This document shows, one piece after another, positions 1 to 10,783 of a DNA stretch of 64,000 nucleotides. Source of the DNA: Euwallacea fornicatus (Eukaryota > Arthropoda > Insecta > Coleoptera > Curculionidae); NCBI RefSeq assembly GCF_040115645.1, contig NC_089573.1, positions 2,356,001 to 2,420,000 of the forward strand. Direction: 5' to 3'. Below the pieces are notes generated by a model, which ran no database searches, had not been told where the DNA came from, and saw only the letters and a list, made by a program, of their open reading frames with translations. The translations under genes and the position numbers were made by a program. How positions within the stretch are numbered: position 1 is the stretch's first letter; each line of letters starts with the position of its first letter.

Positions 1-1641
1 AGCAAAAACTTCAGATTTGTATGCCATCAGATAAATTACACAATAGTGAGTATATTCATCTATGAACGTAACATAATAGTTTTTGCCATTTAATGTGGAG
101 GGTGTTATTGGCCCACAAACATCGGAGTGCACAACAAATAATGGACGATTTATGTGTTTCTTGTCTTTTGCCCTCTTAAAAGGTAACCGTGTTTGTTTAC
201 CTTTTATACAGGCCTCACATATATCGTCATCGGGTACCACATTTAATATACTATTTGTGTCCTCAAACATTTGTTTACTTTTTAGTTCATTAAACTTAAA
301 TTTACCAATATGACCTAACCTTTGATGCCATAATTTATAGAATTCTTTATTTCTTACACAGTTTATTTCTTTATTAAAAGTCTCAGAGTTTGAGGACACA
401 ACAAAAACTACAATAAATAGATTATTCAATACTTTACCCCTTAATATCAGTTTGCCATTCTTGTATATTTCAACTCCTTGCTGATTGAAGACAACTGTCA
501 TTCCGGCGTTTTGCATTTTAGACACTGATAACAGATTGTGAGGTGCTTCTGGACAATATAAAACGTCTTCCAGAATTCCTTCAATTCCCATATTACTGAT
601 GACGTTAACAGTTCCTCTTTTTGTAGCTTTTATGTAAGATCCGGCTTTTGCTACCGATATTTTTATTGGAGTCATCAAATCAGAGGAACTGGAAAATAAA
701 TCGCTCCTGTTGATAATATGGTCTGAAGCTCCCGAATCTACAAGAAATGAAATCTTGTTTTCGTCATGTGGCGATCCATGGTTTCCCGTCATAAATGCAA
801 AACCACCGTGAGATTTTGTTGAGGCATCCAATTGGACTGATTGTATTGTCCTTTGTTTATTAATAGCTTCCTGATGTTGGATATGCCTCTTATAGTGGTA
901 ACAATCCTTTTTAATGTGGCCAACTCTTCCACACTGATAACACTTTAGTCTTTTTGCATTTTGATGTTTGTTTGGAAATTTTGTTTTGTATGTTTCAGTG
1001 CGAAAATATTTTGTTTTCTTTTGTTCTTTGCTGTTTTTCTTTTCAGCATGTAATATCTTCGCACTGGTATCGGCACTTTGCTGTTTTATCTTTATTTCTT
1101 GGTCAAGTAATCTAGTTTTAACAAATGCTAAGGTAAGATTTTCTTCTGATAAAGTCTCTATTGCTGTAATCACGCCGTCATATGATGTGGGTAATGTAAT
1201 GAGCAAATGTGATACTTTATCACTTTCTTCCAGTTTTGCTCCAGCAGCCAGTAATTCCGTAATTAAATCGTCAAAGATCGAAAAGTGCTTGATTAACGGA
1301 ATGTCTGCATTTAGTTTTAAACTTAGTAACCTTTTTCGGAGAGTAAGTTGAGTGGCAACGCTTTTTCGAGCATAAATTGCATCTAGGCTCTGTATTATTT
1401 CTCTTGCAGTTTTTGTAGGTTGAGCAAAACTGAGGAAAGAGTCAGATAAAAATTCAACAATAGTACCTCTTGCAGTTAGGTTAGCCTCGTTCCAGTCCTC
1501 AGTAGGTTCTTCTGGGAGTTCTTCGTCGATAACACTAATCACATCAAGCTCAGTTAATAATTCACGTATTCTGAATTTCCAGACACTGTATCGGTCTCCG
1601 TCAAAGGCTTTTATGTTACGTTTCACTTTAAAGTTTTGCAT
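1..1641 (-). CDS. Ty1/copia-type retrotransposon Gag-Pol, N-terminal 547 codons (partial)
   Basis: Polyprotein of a copia LTR retrotransposon, running off the left edge. Read on the minus strand from the ATG at 1641, the frame is open for 547 codons with no stop. Domains in order: a Gag capsid-like region (UBN2 type), a CCHC zinc knuckle (CYQCGRVGHIKKDC, near 910-950), the aspartic protease active site DSGAS (about 735-755), the pre-integrase H-H-C-C zinc-binding segment (about 200-340), and the start of the integrase core with DVCGPI (about 105-125). Reverse transcriptase and RNase H, which follow in this family, would lie outside the window. The Gag-before-protease-before-integrase order identifies copia rather than gypsy. 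The primer site and 5' LTR lie just upstream. The clean frame suggests a young copy, but whether the rest is intact cannot be seen. Confidence 0.9.
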   Translation of the reverse strand, partial: MQNFKVKRNIKAFDGDRYSVWKFRIRELLTELDVISVIDEELPEEPTEDWNEANLTARGTIVEFLSDSFLSFAQPTKTAREIIQSLDAIYARKSVATQLTLRKRLLSLKLNADIPLIKHFSIFDDLITELLAAGAKLEESDKVSHLLITLPTSYDGVITAIETLSEENLTLAFVKTRLLDQEIKIKQQSADTSAKILHAEKKNSKEQKKTKYFRTETYKTKFPNKHQNAKRLKCYQCGRVGHIKKDCYHYKRHIQHQEAINKQRTIQSVQLDASTKSHGGFAFMTGNHGSPHDENKISFLVDSGASDHIINRSDLFSSSSDLMTPIKISVAKAGSYIKATKRGTVNVISNMGIEGILEDVLYCPEAPHNLLSVSKMQNAGMTVVFNQQGVEIYKNGKLILRGKVLNNLFIVVFVVSSNSETFNKEINCVRNKEFYKLWHQRLGHIGKFKFNELKSKQMFEDTNSILNVVPDDDICEACIKGKQTRLPFKRAKDKKHINRPLFVVHSDVCGPITPSTLNGKNYYVTFIDEYTHYCVIYLMAYKSEVFA

Positions 1642-1737
1642 CGTTCTTATTATTAGTCACTGAACTGCACACAATTATTAAAACACCTGTTTATAAGTTC
1701 TTCCACTTTTTATTAAAAAAAATTTTCTGCGTTATAT

Positions 1738-1751
1738 CTGGGCCCATAACC
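1738..1751 (-). promoter_or_regulatory. Primer-binding site of the copia-type element
   Basis: On the minus strand GGTTATGGGCCCAG directly abuts the inner LTR end. It resembles the primer site of Drosophila copia, which uses an internal fragment of initiator Met-tRNA. Its position between LTR and gag fits first-strand priming. Confidence 0.65.
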
Positions 1752-2034
1752 TGTTGGGTTATGAGGATTAAAGAAAACACACTAATTCTTTATGATTTTC
1801 TATTTTCTGATATGCGCGGTCCGATAGAGTTTAAGAGTGTCTTCTTATATCAGGACGTAGAAAAGGAATGAATTGAATAATTAAGCATCGCTCTAAAAAC
1901 ACATACGTCGAACCTGTGTGTTTACATATCATCCCAAAAAGTCTAGACCAAACACATCTATCGAATAGTTTATGTGTCTGATGGAAGTCATACCTTCATT
2001 AATTTTGCCTTATGAAAGAAAGCATTATCCAACA
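1752..2034 (-). mobile_element. 5' LTR of the copia-type element (283 bp)
   Basis: The segment begins TGTTGGATAAT and ends ATAACCCAACA on the minus strand, giving the TGTTG...CAACA termini typical of copia LTRs, at a length close to the roughly 276 bp of Drosophila copia. The inner end touches the primer-binding site. A TATA-like TGATATAAG (minus, near 1844-1852) could be the promoter. The outer flank reads ggata on the plus strand, the candidate 5-bp target duplication, but the partner LTR is outside the window so this is untested. Confidence 0.75.
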
Positions 2035-3317
2035 GGATAAACCCTAAAGCTTTTCGTACTCGACTTTCTAAAGATGTTTCTGCAGTTTTGCAAAGTCTCT
2101 AATCAGAATCAAAGCAGATGCTCAAATTCTTCCAGATGACAGTACGGTTGATTCCGGTATTAATCAGCAGAATGCTGAAGCGTGTCAGCAAAGCCTGATC
2201 CTTACCAAATACAATCAATCGTGTTTTCAACGAATTTAGAACAACTATAGGAAAAAGAAATTGCTTATCATTTGTCACAATCAAAAACCTACGAATATTG
2301 TCGTAAAAACTAATATAGCTGAAAATCATTAGGCATATTGATGAGAACAGAAGTGAATCGAGCGAAACTTAATAGGAAACATTTCATGATTAAGGATATG
2401 AAAAATTTGTCGTAATCAACTGGTATAAGGCAAAAAGGCTTCCCCCACCCCCGTGCCGACAGGATGTGATTTTGGCCCGTTGTGGTGGTATTGTGCCAGT
2501 GTGTGAGTGGGTCGTGGCAATTATGTGAATAAGAAAAAATACTTCTCTAATAGTTTATTCATGAGTTTTCTCCAAATCAAGATAATTTTCAAATTGGATT
2601 CGTCAGTGTTCCCGTTATTCGATTTTATTGGTTTTATCACATTTAGAACGTTCACTTCATTGACCTTTTTGAACTAAAAGCGGGGAATATACACACTAAG
2701 AGAATTACTTCTATAATAGTCCAAAAACTAATTGTTGCTGGAAATAATGTCGTCATGACAAATGTTATTAATGAAATGAAAATTGCAACTTAAAAATTTC
2801 AGCATCGATCGCAACATCATCCCAAAGCTAATACAGAGTGTTCCAGATTTTATCCAGACTATTTCTGACTAACCTGTGAGCAAGGAAGGCCTTTTCTCAT
2901 ATCTAATTGATTAAGTCATCAATTTCGTAATCGTTTAAACTCCTCCCAACGACCCACAGATTTAGTTTTAGCTTTTGTAAACTTTTCAGGAATTCCCGGT
3001 ACAGGAGCTATAGCGAATCGAGAAGTTTTGTAAGATGCAGGCTTATTATACAGTTAAATGAGATACCATCCAATTGCATTGTACTCGCAGGAGCTGGTAT
3101 AGTACACCACTTCATTAAAAAGTGTAAATATTTTCCCTGTATGAAATAAATAGTTAATTTTATTTAAATATATGTATTACGGTCTACATTTACAAGCCGT
3201 AGGGGCTAAATATTCGGACGATATATGAAATATTCCAAAAACGAAGTGTCCTACTAGCTAAGTTTTTGTTTGTTTCGCCGATGCAAATATCAATTCAGGC
3301 ACTATTTATTTATCATA
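2035..3317. other. Non-coding interval, no recognised feature
   Basis: AT-rich sequence between the copia LTR and the next element. The longest frame (2099-2329, minus) has no recognisable domain. A cagagtgttcc near 2832 resembles the termini of the CAGGGTG elements elsewhere, but no partner end was found. Confidence 0.4.
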
Positions 3318-3531
3318 TACAGGGTGTCTCGTAAGTCAACGGTATCCCTTGAAGGGCTGAAAGGCCAACTCAACACAAATGTACACTGACTTTCAAAAAA
3401 ACCGCAACACCAAGAAGAACACATCGTACACGTTTGAAATTCTGGCATCACGTTGGGTCGGGTAATGGATAAAAACGATCAAAATATCAAAAGAAAGTTA
3501 TTGTGAATAAGTGAAAAAATTTAATAATAAT

Positions 3532-5273
3532 TTAATAATGGGTGGTATCTCCTCTTAAATTAATACATTCCTGTAGGCGACGTGGCATGCTTAAAATTAA
3601 ATTCTCAATATCTTCCTGTGGTATTGTATCCCAGGCAATCTGCACCTGCTCGCGGAGTTCATCTACGGTCTCTGGAGGGCGAGCTAAACGTTGAAGTCTC
3701 CGACCCATTATATCCCATACATGCTCTATTGGGGACAAATCTGGAGACCGAGCTGGCCAAGGCAAAGTATCCAAATTTTCAGCTTCCAAATACCTCAAAG
3801 TATCGTTGGCTACATGTGGTCGCGCATTATCCTGTTGAAATGTGCTTCCAGGATGGTCGTGCATGTATGGTACAAGACTCGGTTCTAAGACACTATTAAT
3901 GTACCTCTGAGCATTTAATCTATCATAAATGAAAACAAGAGGAGACCGACTACCATACTGGATGGCACCACAAACCATGACACCCGGTGTTAAACTAGAA
4001 TGACGCCTTTCCAAAAAGTCCAAATTTAATCGCTCTCCTCTGCGCCTTCTAGCATGTAACCGTCCATCAGATCGCCATAAACAAAATCGGCTCTCATCAC
4101 TGAACACGATTCTTCTCCACTCATCCACCCATTGCACTCTCAGACGACACCACTCCAGTCGGGCCACCCTGTGATTTCGTGATAATGGAAGCCGACCCAT
4201 AGGACGATATGAATTTAGTCCAAAACTTCTAATTCTGGGATCATCGTACTAAGGGAGACCCTTCGATTTAGGGTGGCTACCCTTTTTTTTCCGAGGAGGG
4301 GGAATCTTCTTAAGACACCCGGTCTGGTCGTCAGCCGGGTAGTGTGGGATTCGACCGACCACTACGTCGGCCACCTACCCACTAAACCCACCTCCCCTCT
4401 TCTGCCCCGGGACTACCTCGTGGTATTACTTCAGGGCTTATTTTTCACCGGACTAGGTACGGACACGATCCCGCACCCCATTCTTCTTTCTCTCATTTTC
4501 TCTTGCAATCTTGGCCCTCAAGATCTTCTCTATCAGGCCCTCGAATGCCATCCATTTCCCCTTGCTATCCACTAGCTCATTCCCTATCGCGCTTCAGTTC
4601 AGGTCGAGTCCCCTCCCCCTTGCCTCCGCACGATAGTCCTCCCATTCTGGACACATCCACAGCGTGTGCTCCGGAGTGTCCTCTCTTTCGCCACAAAACC
4701 AACATTCCGCACTCCTTTCCACTCGTATCCACTTCAGGTATTTCCCAAACACGCCGTGTCCGGTGAACACCTGAGCCAACATATACCCACTTTTCGTCCA
4801 TTCGCACTCGTACCAATCACGGATCCGGGGTATGAAGGTCTTTGCCCAATCCTCATACTTCTCCCATTCCTGCTCCCACTCGTTCATTACCCATTCCTTC
4901 ATCCCACTTCTGCCTTCCCACATCATACTTCTCTCCGTCACTCTAATTCGCACCGGAGGTATTTTGGCCAAAGGGTGGCTGCCCAGTCAGCACCAAGAGA
5001 CGGAATTGTTTCAAACGGGGCGCCGGTCGCTGAACGACGAAGTCGCCGGTCTTCGCGTCGGTTCGTCATTCTTGGACGGCCACTACCACGATGACGATTT
5101 ACTGACCCTTCGTTAGACCAATCTCTCCAAGCTCTTAGCACTGTCGATGCGTTTCGATCCAATCTACGTGCAATTTCGCGGCAAGGTATACCTGCCTCAT
5201 GCATACCAACAATTCTTCCCCCTTCAAAGGAAGTTAACTGCCGATAAACTGCATTTTGGCGTACACGAGGCAT
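3532..5273 (-). pseudogene. Tc1-like DD34E transposase, interrupted by a LINE
   Basis: The N-terminal part (5273 down to about 4976) starts MPRVRQ, the usual opening of this Tc1 group. It carries paired-like helix-turn-helix sequence (GMHEAGIPCREIARRL) and a GRPR-type linker. The C-terminal part (about 4249 down to the stop at 3532) carries the catalytic segments FSDESRF, QQDNARPH and SPDLSPIEHVW and ends in TTHY. Roughly 15 residues that relatives have between the two parts are missing, so the LINE insertion was accompanied by a small target loss. Each half reads without internal stops, so the LINE insertion appears to be the main lesion. Confidence 0.88.
4250..4975 (-). mobile_element. 5'-truncated non-LTR retrotransposon, R1 clade, 3' end only
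   Basis: Inserted in the Tc1 transposase gene and distinctly more GC-rich than its surroundings. A minus-strand frame (4971-4594) encodes the C-terminal tail of an R1/TRAS-type reverse-transcriptase protein: GHGVFGKYL followed by the zinc knuckle CWFCGEREDTPEHTLWMC (C-x2-C, then H, then x4-C), a hallmark of that clade. About 340 bp of presumed 3' UTR follow, with no poly-A tail. Reverse transcriptase and endonuclease are absent, as expected for a 5'-truncated insertion. Boundaries are good to about 5 bp only. Confidence 0.75.
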
Positions 5274-6374
5274 TTGGCACTACCACACATTCAACATGGT
5301 ACTAACAACAGTACCTTTATCGCTATCCGCCTGTCAAAAAATTTGCAAAAAGAACGATCGTCACAGATGAAAAAGTAAAGAAAAACTTCATATCGCATTA
5401 AAATACGAACTTGAAATTTTTATCATTTTTTTCTCTTTGCAAGTCTAAAATCATACCAAAATTTCAAATACATACAGTGCGTTCTTCTTGGTGTTGCGGT
5501 TTTTTTTAAAGTCAGTGTATTTAGCTAAATCTGCCTTAGTCCGGAAGTTTATGCTTGATATACAGGGTGTCAAAAGTGAAAAAATAAATCACATTTTCTC
5601 TAATACGTCTCCACTATTTCGAACTAATTTCACAAAATTTTGAATTCAGGAACTTTTTAAGATGATAAATTCATAATTATCAAATATTATTGTTATTATT
5701 TTTGTTATATTATTAGTGCCTGCGTCCATCTGGATGGCAAGCAATTTAAGCATTTTATTTTACTTTTATTTAGTGTTAAATAAATACCGTTCATTTGTTA
5801 GTAACAAATATTTCATTTGAGTTTCTAATTATTTAAACAATATGACGATGAGCTTTTTGTACAGCAAATTTACAATACATTTACTAATAAGTAAAACAGC
5901 AACAATTATTTAAAAATTAATATTCAATAAATTTGCATGCATCATCAGCTTTAGATGCCCTTTTCTCGGAAACCGTTTTTTCTAGGCACTTCAATAGGGT
6001 TTATCTTTTTTAAGTAAGAAAGGTGACAGAAAATATATATCTAGTCCAAAATGACAGTCACCGGGGCACAAAAAAGTTTTCGCAGTTTAAATAAACTCTA
6101 ATAGCTCCTTGTAGTGCCCTTTAGAAGATACACCGAAATCGTCGATAAATTTAAGTTTATCATCTGAAGAAAGTCCCAAATACCAAAATTAGTGTGATAC
6201 TAGTTCGAAGTAGTAGACATACTACAGAAAATGTGATTTATGTTTTCACCTTTGACACCCTATATCTCGATTGTTGTACACTTTTGAACTAAAGCAAGTT
6301 TAATTAAATCGACTTATTTTCGATTGGCCTATCCACCCCCCAAGGAATACCGTTGACTTACGGGCCACCCTGTA

Positions 6375-6689
6375 ATGCGACAATAAAAAATTGCTTTGTT
6401 TTTTACCAATTAAAAAAAAAGCAATACAATTTTAAGAATCTAACGAATTTGTTGGTAAATAAATATTCGAATAACAGTGTTTATTCCATTTTGAGGAAGC
6501 GTTAAGTACACAATAATTGGCAAATTTGATGTACCTTTTGTCAATACCTGTCAGTTTAGGTTTAATCTGTCATATTTTTGACATGAAGTCGTAACATTGT
6601 CGTGCCATGCGCGTGGCGTTGGAACAAACACAAAATTCCGACAAATGACAATTTGACAACATAGCAATGGCAAATCAATGTAAAAAATT
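6375..6689. other. Non-coding interval
   Basis: AT-rich flank between the long-inverted-repeat element and a decayed Tc1 transposase. Nothing recognised. Confidence 0.4.
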
Positions 6690-7500
6690 GCAAATGATTT
6701 GAATATTGGTAAATCAACAATCAAATGTATCACAAAAAAGAATGGTGAGAAAACTAGTGTTGACGTTCGTGGGAAAGTTTCAGGCCGATCACGTAGAATC
6801 ACCGAAAAAAGATGTCGTGAACTGATGAAAATTTTGCAGAACCAAGAGACGGAGTACTTTACGCAGAGCCGTACTTAAATACGTCAGGGGACTGCTGTAG
6901 GACATGATTGCGCAAGCCTAGTTACTGTTTTTATTAAGTAACGCAATGTAAAATAAATCAAATAATGGTCTTATTTCCGTCTTTTTTTAAGCCAAAAGAA
7001 AAACCATTATTAACAACCATTCAAAATAAAAAACGCTTAGATTGGGCAAAATCGAATATATCTTGGTCTGCAAAAAGAGGGAGTAAAGTGATATTTAGCA
7101 AGGAAAGTAAATATGATGTCTGCGTAGGGGATTTCCACAAGAGAGTAATTCGGATAAAATCAGAAGCATTCCGTAAAGACTGCCTCAAGCGGACCGTAAA
7201 GTTTCTCCAGTGCGTTATGATATCGGAATGTATGAGTAACAGAAGTGTTGGGAAATTTGAATTCATTGATGGCACTGTAAATGCGAAAAAGTATCAATTA
7301 ATTTTACCGAGAAACCTGATTCCAACTGCAGAACAGAATTTTCCAAATAGAAATTTCATATTCAAATTCGGTCGAAAACGACGAAGGGGTGTGGGGATAA
7401 TAACGTTAGAGTATGTCGTGGCCTTCAAGTAGTCCTGATATGAATGTTGTTGAAAGTTTGTGGCATAAAGTGACACAGTCATTGCGTAATGATGTCCAGC
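6690..7500 (+). pseudogene. Decayed Tc1-like transposase
   Basis: Heavily mutated plus-strand remnant. Recognisable in order: an HTH-linker piece (NIGKSTIK, then VSGRSRRITEKRC), a DDE-domain start with KPLLTTIQNKKRLDWAK (frame 6965-7432), VIFSKESKYDV where the family has a catalytic D-E-S segment, FIDGTVNAKKYQ, and finally SSPDMNVVESLWHKV in another frame (about 7410-7470). Stops and frame changes occur throughout and the first catalytic Asp reads K, so it cannot be active. I did not identify its terminal repeats. Confidence 0.75.
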
Positions 7501-8259
7501 GCACAATCCCAACCTAAAGGGAAAATGAACTGAAATATTAATTTCTTTTACACCCGAATTTTGCAAAAATTTAGTAGATTCGAAGCCAAGAAGGATACAC
7601 GCCGCCCTTCCGTCAAAGGGTGATGTTACATCATACAAATGTTTATTTTTAATTTAAACATTTAAGTGCGTCGGAACGTCATTTGTTAGGACCCGCACGG
7701 TATGTCCCCGCATGGGGCGATCAGGAGGAGAAAGTTCGAGATTTTTCATTTCGGAAGAAAAATGTGCTCTTCATGAAAGTTTTTCTTTTTACTAGAACAA
7801 TTGAGTCAGTTCTCACCGTTTAAATTTTCCTTTTCGTTGCAGAGACGTCAAGAAGAGAGAGAGAGAGAGAGAGTATCGAATAATAGGTCCGTTTCGATGA
7901 AAATTTTGCTAAGGCCCAAAAATTAATTCTCGTTTTTCTAGAAACCGTAATCAAGACTTTTGTATATTAAGTTTTCATTACAATAATTCCACAAAAGAGA
8001 AAAATTTGCAAATAAAAAGTCCATAAAATTCAATATAATCTTACAAAAACTCTTTATTCAGAAAAAAATTCTAATAGTAATGGAAAATCTTGAATACAGG
8101 TAACGTAGCCGCCATTATTAGAGAGCATAAAGAAAATTAATACAACTTTTTTGTTTAAGGACTTTTAATAAATGATACGGCATTGACCGAATCAATTTTC
8201 CTGTTAGGTCAGTCGATGTTTGTAACTATTCTTCAGAGATAACCATTTTTAAATTCGTT
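7501..8259. other. Non-coding interval with a GA microsatellite
   Basis: No gene recognised. It includes a short (GA)n run near 7852-7873. The right end runs into the 3' side of the next decayed Tc1. Confidence 0.4.
7852..7873. repeat. (GA)n microsatellite
   Basis: About eleven uninterrupted ag/ga dinucleotides in otherwise AT-rich sequence. Confidence 0.9.
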
Positions 8260-9690
8260 TTATCGTGAAATATATGTTTCCAAATGGAGTTTTCCAAATA
8301 ATCCCATAAATGTTCTATAGAGTTTAGGTTGGGACTTTGACGGTGTTTCTAATAGATGGAAATAAAAAATGCCTCTCAATTCTAATTTATCTGCATCTAG
8401 ATTTGAATTTTTTTTTTTAACGTTCAGATACACTATTATGTTCATAATTTCATCAATTATCACTAAAGTGCCTATACCTGAAGTAGACATGCAACCCCAG
8501 ACCATTAATCCGCCTCATCCATGCTAAAGAATTTTGGAATTTTATTTTTCTGATTTAACGCCTCTCCTGCCTTTCTCTACACTGTTCTACGTCCACTTAG
8601 TCCAAAAAATGGTGAACTTACTTTAATCGGGCCAAACGTGTTTTTCTCAAAATTCTAGCTTAATCATCCTGTATTTTTCAGCAAATTCAAAACGCTTCTT
8701 TTTGTTATTGCCACTAATACAGGACGTTTCAAACTGGATCTTCACCATTCGGACCGTGGAAATTGGAGAAGATACGAAGAAGTTTAAACTGGGGCAAAAC
8801 TGCGTCATTTAGTGCTTGACCAGATTCCGTTTTCAAAATTTAAATTTTTCGAGTACTTCCGAAGGTAACTAAAAAAAAAACTAAATATAGGAATTTCATT
8901 ATTACTATTTTAGCGATACTCGACAAGGAAGCTCAAAACCACAAGCACATTTTCAATGCCACCTTTTCTTATCTGCACGATGACGTTTTCAGATTTGTCG
9001 TCCAACGTTTCGTCTTTCAGCTACCATCATCAGCTTTATTTTTTCTTCTGAGCGCCACATTGGATTTCTCGACATAAAAATAGTCGGATGGTAAATCTGA
9101 TAACGTTATGGTTTAGCTAAGAAAAAGTGGCATTAAAAATGTGCTTGTAATATTCGGCTTTTTCGTCAAATAACACTAAAACAAAAAGTGAAATCTCCAA
9201 TTTTTGGTTTTTTTAGATTATTTTCGGAAACACTGGTAAAATTCAAATTTTGAAAACAGCATTTGACCAAACGCTAAATTACGTAATTTTGCCCCCATTT
9301 AAACTTCCTCGCATGTTCTCCAGTTTCCGAGATTCCAATGATGAGGGTTTAATTTGAAATGCCTTATATAGTGTTTTTTTCGGGCATCGCACCCTTTATA
9401 TCCTCCATAAAGTTATTATCGAATTTCCTCTTCGTTCCAAAGAGCGGCTATAATTTTGATCTGAATTTTGAGGCACTTTTTTGTACTTTTCTTTATTTCA
9501 TTGAAAATGAATTTTGATATACGGTGCGTTAACTTTTTTGGGCGCACACTTCGTAATTTATTGTTAATTCTGTTTTGGCACTTCAAATAATTCACAGCTT
9601 TTTTGATGGCAAAGCAACACCTTCTGACAATTTTTGAAATTTCCATGTAAGACTTTCTTCTTTTTTTAAATGAATAACTCATCACTTACC
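8260..9690 (-). pseudogene. Decayed Tc1-like transposase split by a foldback element
   Basis: Two halves of one minus-strand gene. The N-terminal half (about 9690-9416) retains the HTH (KSYMEISKIVRRCCFAIKKA) and the linker SVRPKKLTHR. The C-terminal half (about 8719-8260) retains LMVWGCMSTSGIGTLVIIDE and a frame-shifted version of the N-P-I-E-H-L-W segment near 8290-8320. Between them lies the palindromic element 8720-9366, which explains the gap. Stops and shifts are frequent in both halves, and the catalytic residues are mostly lost. Confidence 0.65.
8720..9366. mobile_element. Foldback element (about 650 bp) inside a Tc1 remnant
   Basis: Flanked by TA. The left arm (8720-about 9000) is complementary to the right arm (about 9080-9366) for most of its length: for example ggaaattggagaagatacga pairs with the complement of the segment ending near 9325, and acaagcacattttcaatgcc (8950) pairs with the complement of 9131-9150. 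It holds no coding sequence. Its ends (CAGGACGTTTC, and TAAGGCATTTC in complement) are a divergent version of the CAGGGTG termini seen elsewhere. Confidence 0.75.
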
Positions 9691-10783
9691 GTTGCTCAGC
9701 TGCATGCTGCTCATGTTTCACGTGACAAAATATACAGTGGTGGTCATTGAAATAGAGCCATTTCAAAAAAATATATTTCTTGGGAAATAAAGTTTTAATA
9801 TCACACCGAATTAGTGTGATAATTGTATATTGTAAATATGTAATAAGAAAAGAAAAGTTTAACAACAAACTTAATTTTAAAAAACTGCATAAACATAATA
9901 TTTAACAAATAAATGGAACAAATCGAAAGGAACACTTGGTCATAAAAATAGAGCCAACCAAGATAGAGGCATAATACAGTAATATTTTACATTTTAAAAG
10001 TTATGAAATAACCTTTAAACTCTTTTTAAACTCTTAATACTTTGTTGTATGACCGTTATGTTTAATAACTTGGATTAATCTTTTGGGCATAGAGTTTACA
10101 AGCCTTTGACACAGATCTAGTGATATTGCTTCCCATTCTGTCTTGATTACCTCCCAAAGTTCATCATTGTTTTTCGTTTTATGCTTGCCAACAGCATTCT
10201 TGAGGACAGTCCATATGTTGTCAATAGGATTGAGGTCCGGCGATTGAGAGGGCCAAGTCAATAAATCTACATTATTATCATTTAAAAATGTTTTCGCTCT
10301 CCTAGACGTGTGCTTCGGGTCGTTATCTTGCTGATACTTCCACATTAGCGGCATGCTCTCCTCTGCAAAAGGAAACATAATATCCCTAAGAATGGACATA
10401 TTCATGTCGATCCATGGTTTCTTTGATCCAGTAAATTGGTCCGACACCATACCATGAAAAGGCTCCCCAAAGTTTTATATTACCACCTCCAAATTTAATT
10501 GTTTTAATGGTGTGTTTTGGTAATAATTCCTGGTTAGGCGGTCTTCTGACATAGTGTCTCCCATCAGATCCTATCAGATTTATTTTTGTTTCATCGCTCC
10601 ATAAAATATTGCGCCATTTTTTTATTCCTTCTTCACCATCCCAATTCAAATGGTCTTGGGCAAATTTTAAACGTTGCTTAATGTTCTTAGAGGATAACAG
10701 GGGAACTTTTCTTGCTATTCTACCATGTAAATTATCTGTCTGAAGCCTTCTTCGAAGAGTTCTTGTACTTATTTCCTAACCTA

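Larger units (their letters stand above)
3384..5517 (-). mobile_element. Tc1-like transposon, split by an R1-clade LINE insertion
   Basis: Ends are inverted repeats of about 40 bp (left cactgactttcaaaaaaacc, right ggttttttttaaagtcagtg), each extending into caccaagaagaac, with TA duplications at 3382-3383 and 5518-5519. The element sits in the left arm of the 3320-6372 repeat, so it is the younger insertion. Its transposase runs on the minus strand and is interrupted by the LINE fragment at about 4250-4975. Confidence 0.9.
3320..6372. mobile_element. Long-inverted-repeat CAGGGTG element with a nested Tc1 and LINE fragment
   Basis: Flanked by TA on both sides, it starts CAGGGTGTCTCGTAAGTC and ends with a near-complementary copy (GACTTACGGGCCACCCTG). 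Once the Tc1 at 3384-5517 is removed, the left arm aligns with the reverse complement of the right arm for about 300 bp. Both arms contain an inner copy of the terminal motif (cagggtgtcaaaag at 5563, and its complement at about 6252-6262) about 107-110 bp from the end. The loop (about 5690-5990) is AT-rich with no coding remnant I recognise. The TA flanks and CAGGGTG ends suggest a non-autonomous member of the Tc1/mariner superfamily. Confidence 0.75.

Noticed and set aside
4503..5116. Several overlapping plus-strand frames opposite the LINE fragment
   Set aside because: Shadows of the GC-rich minus-strand R1 coding region.
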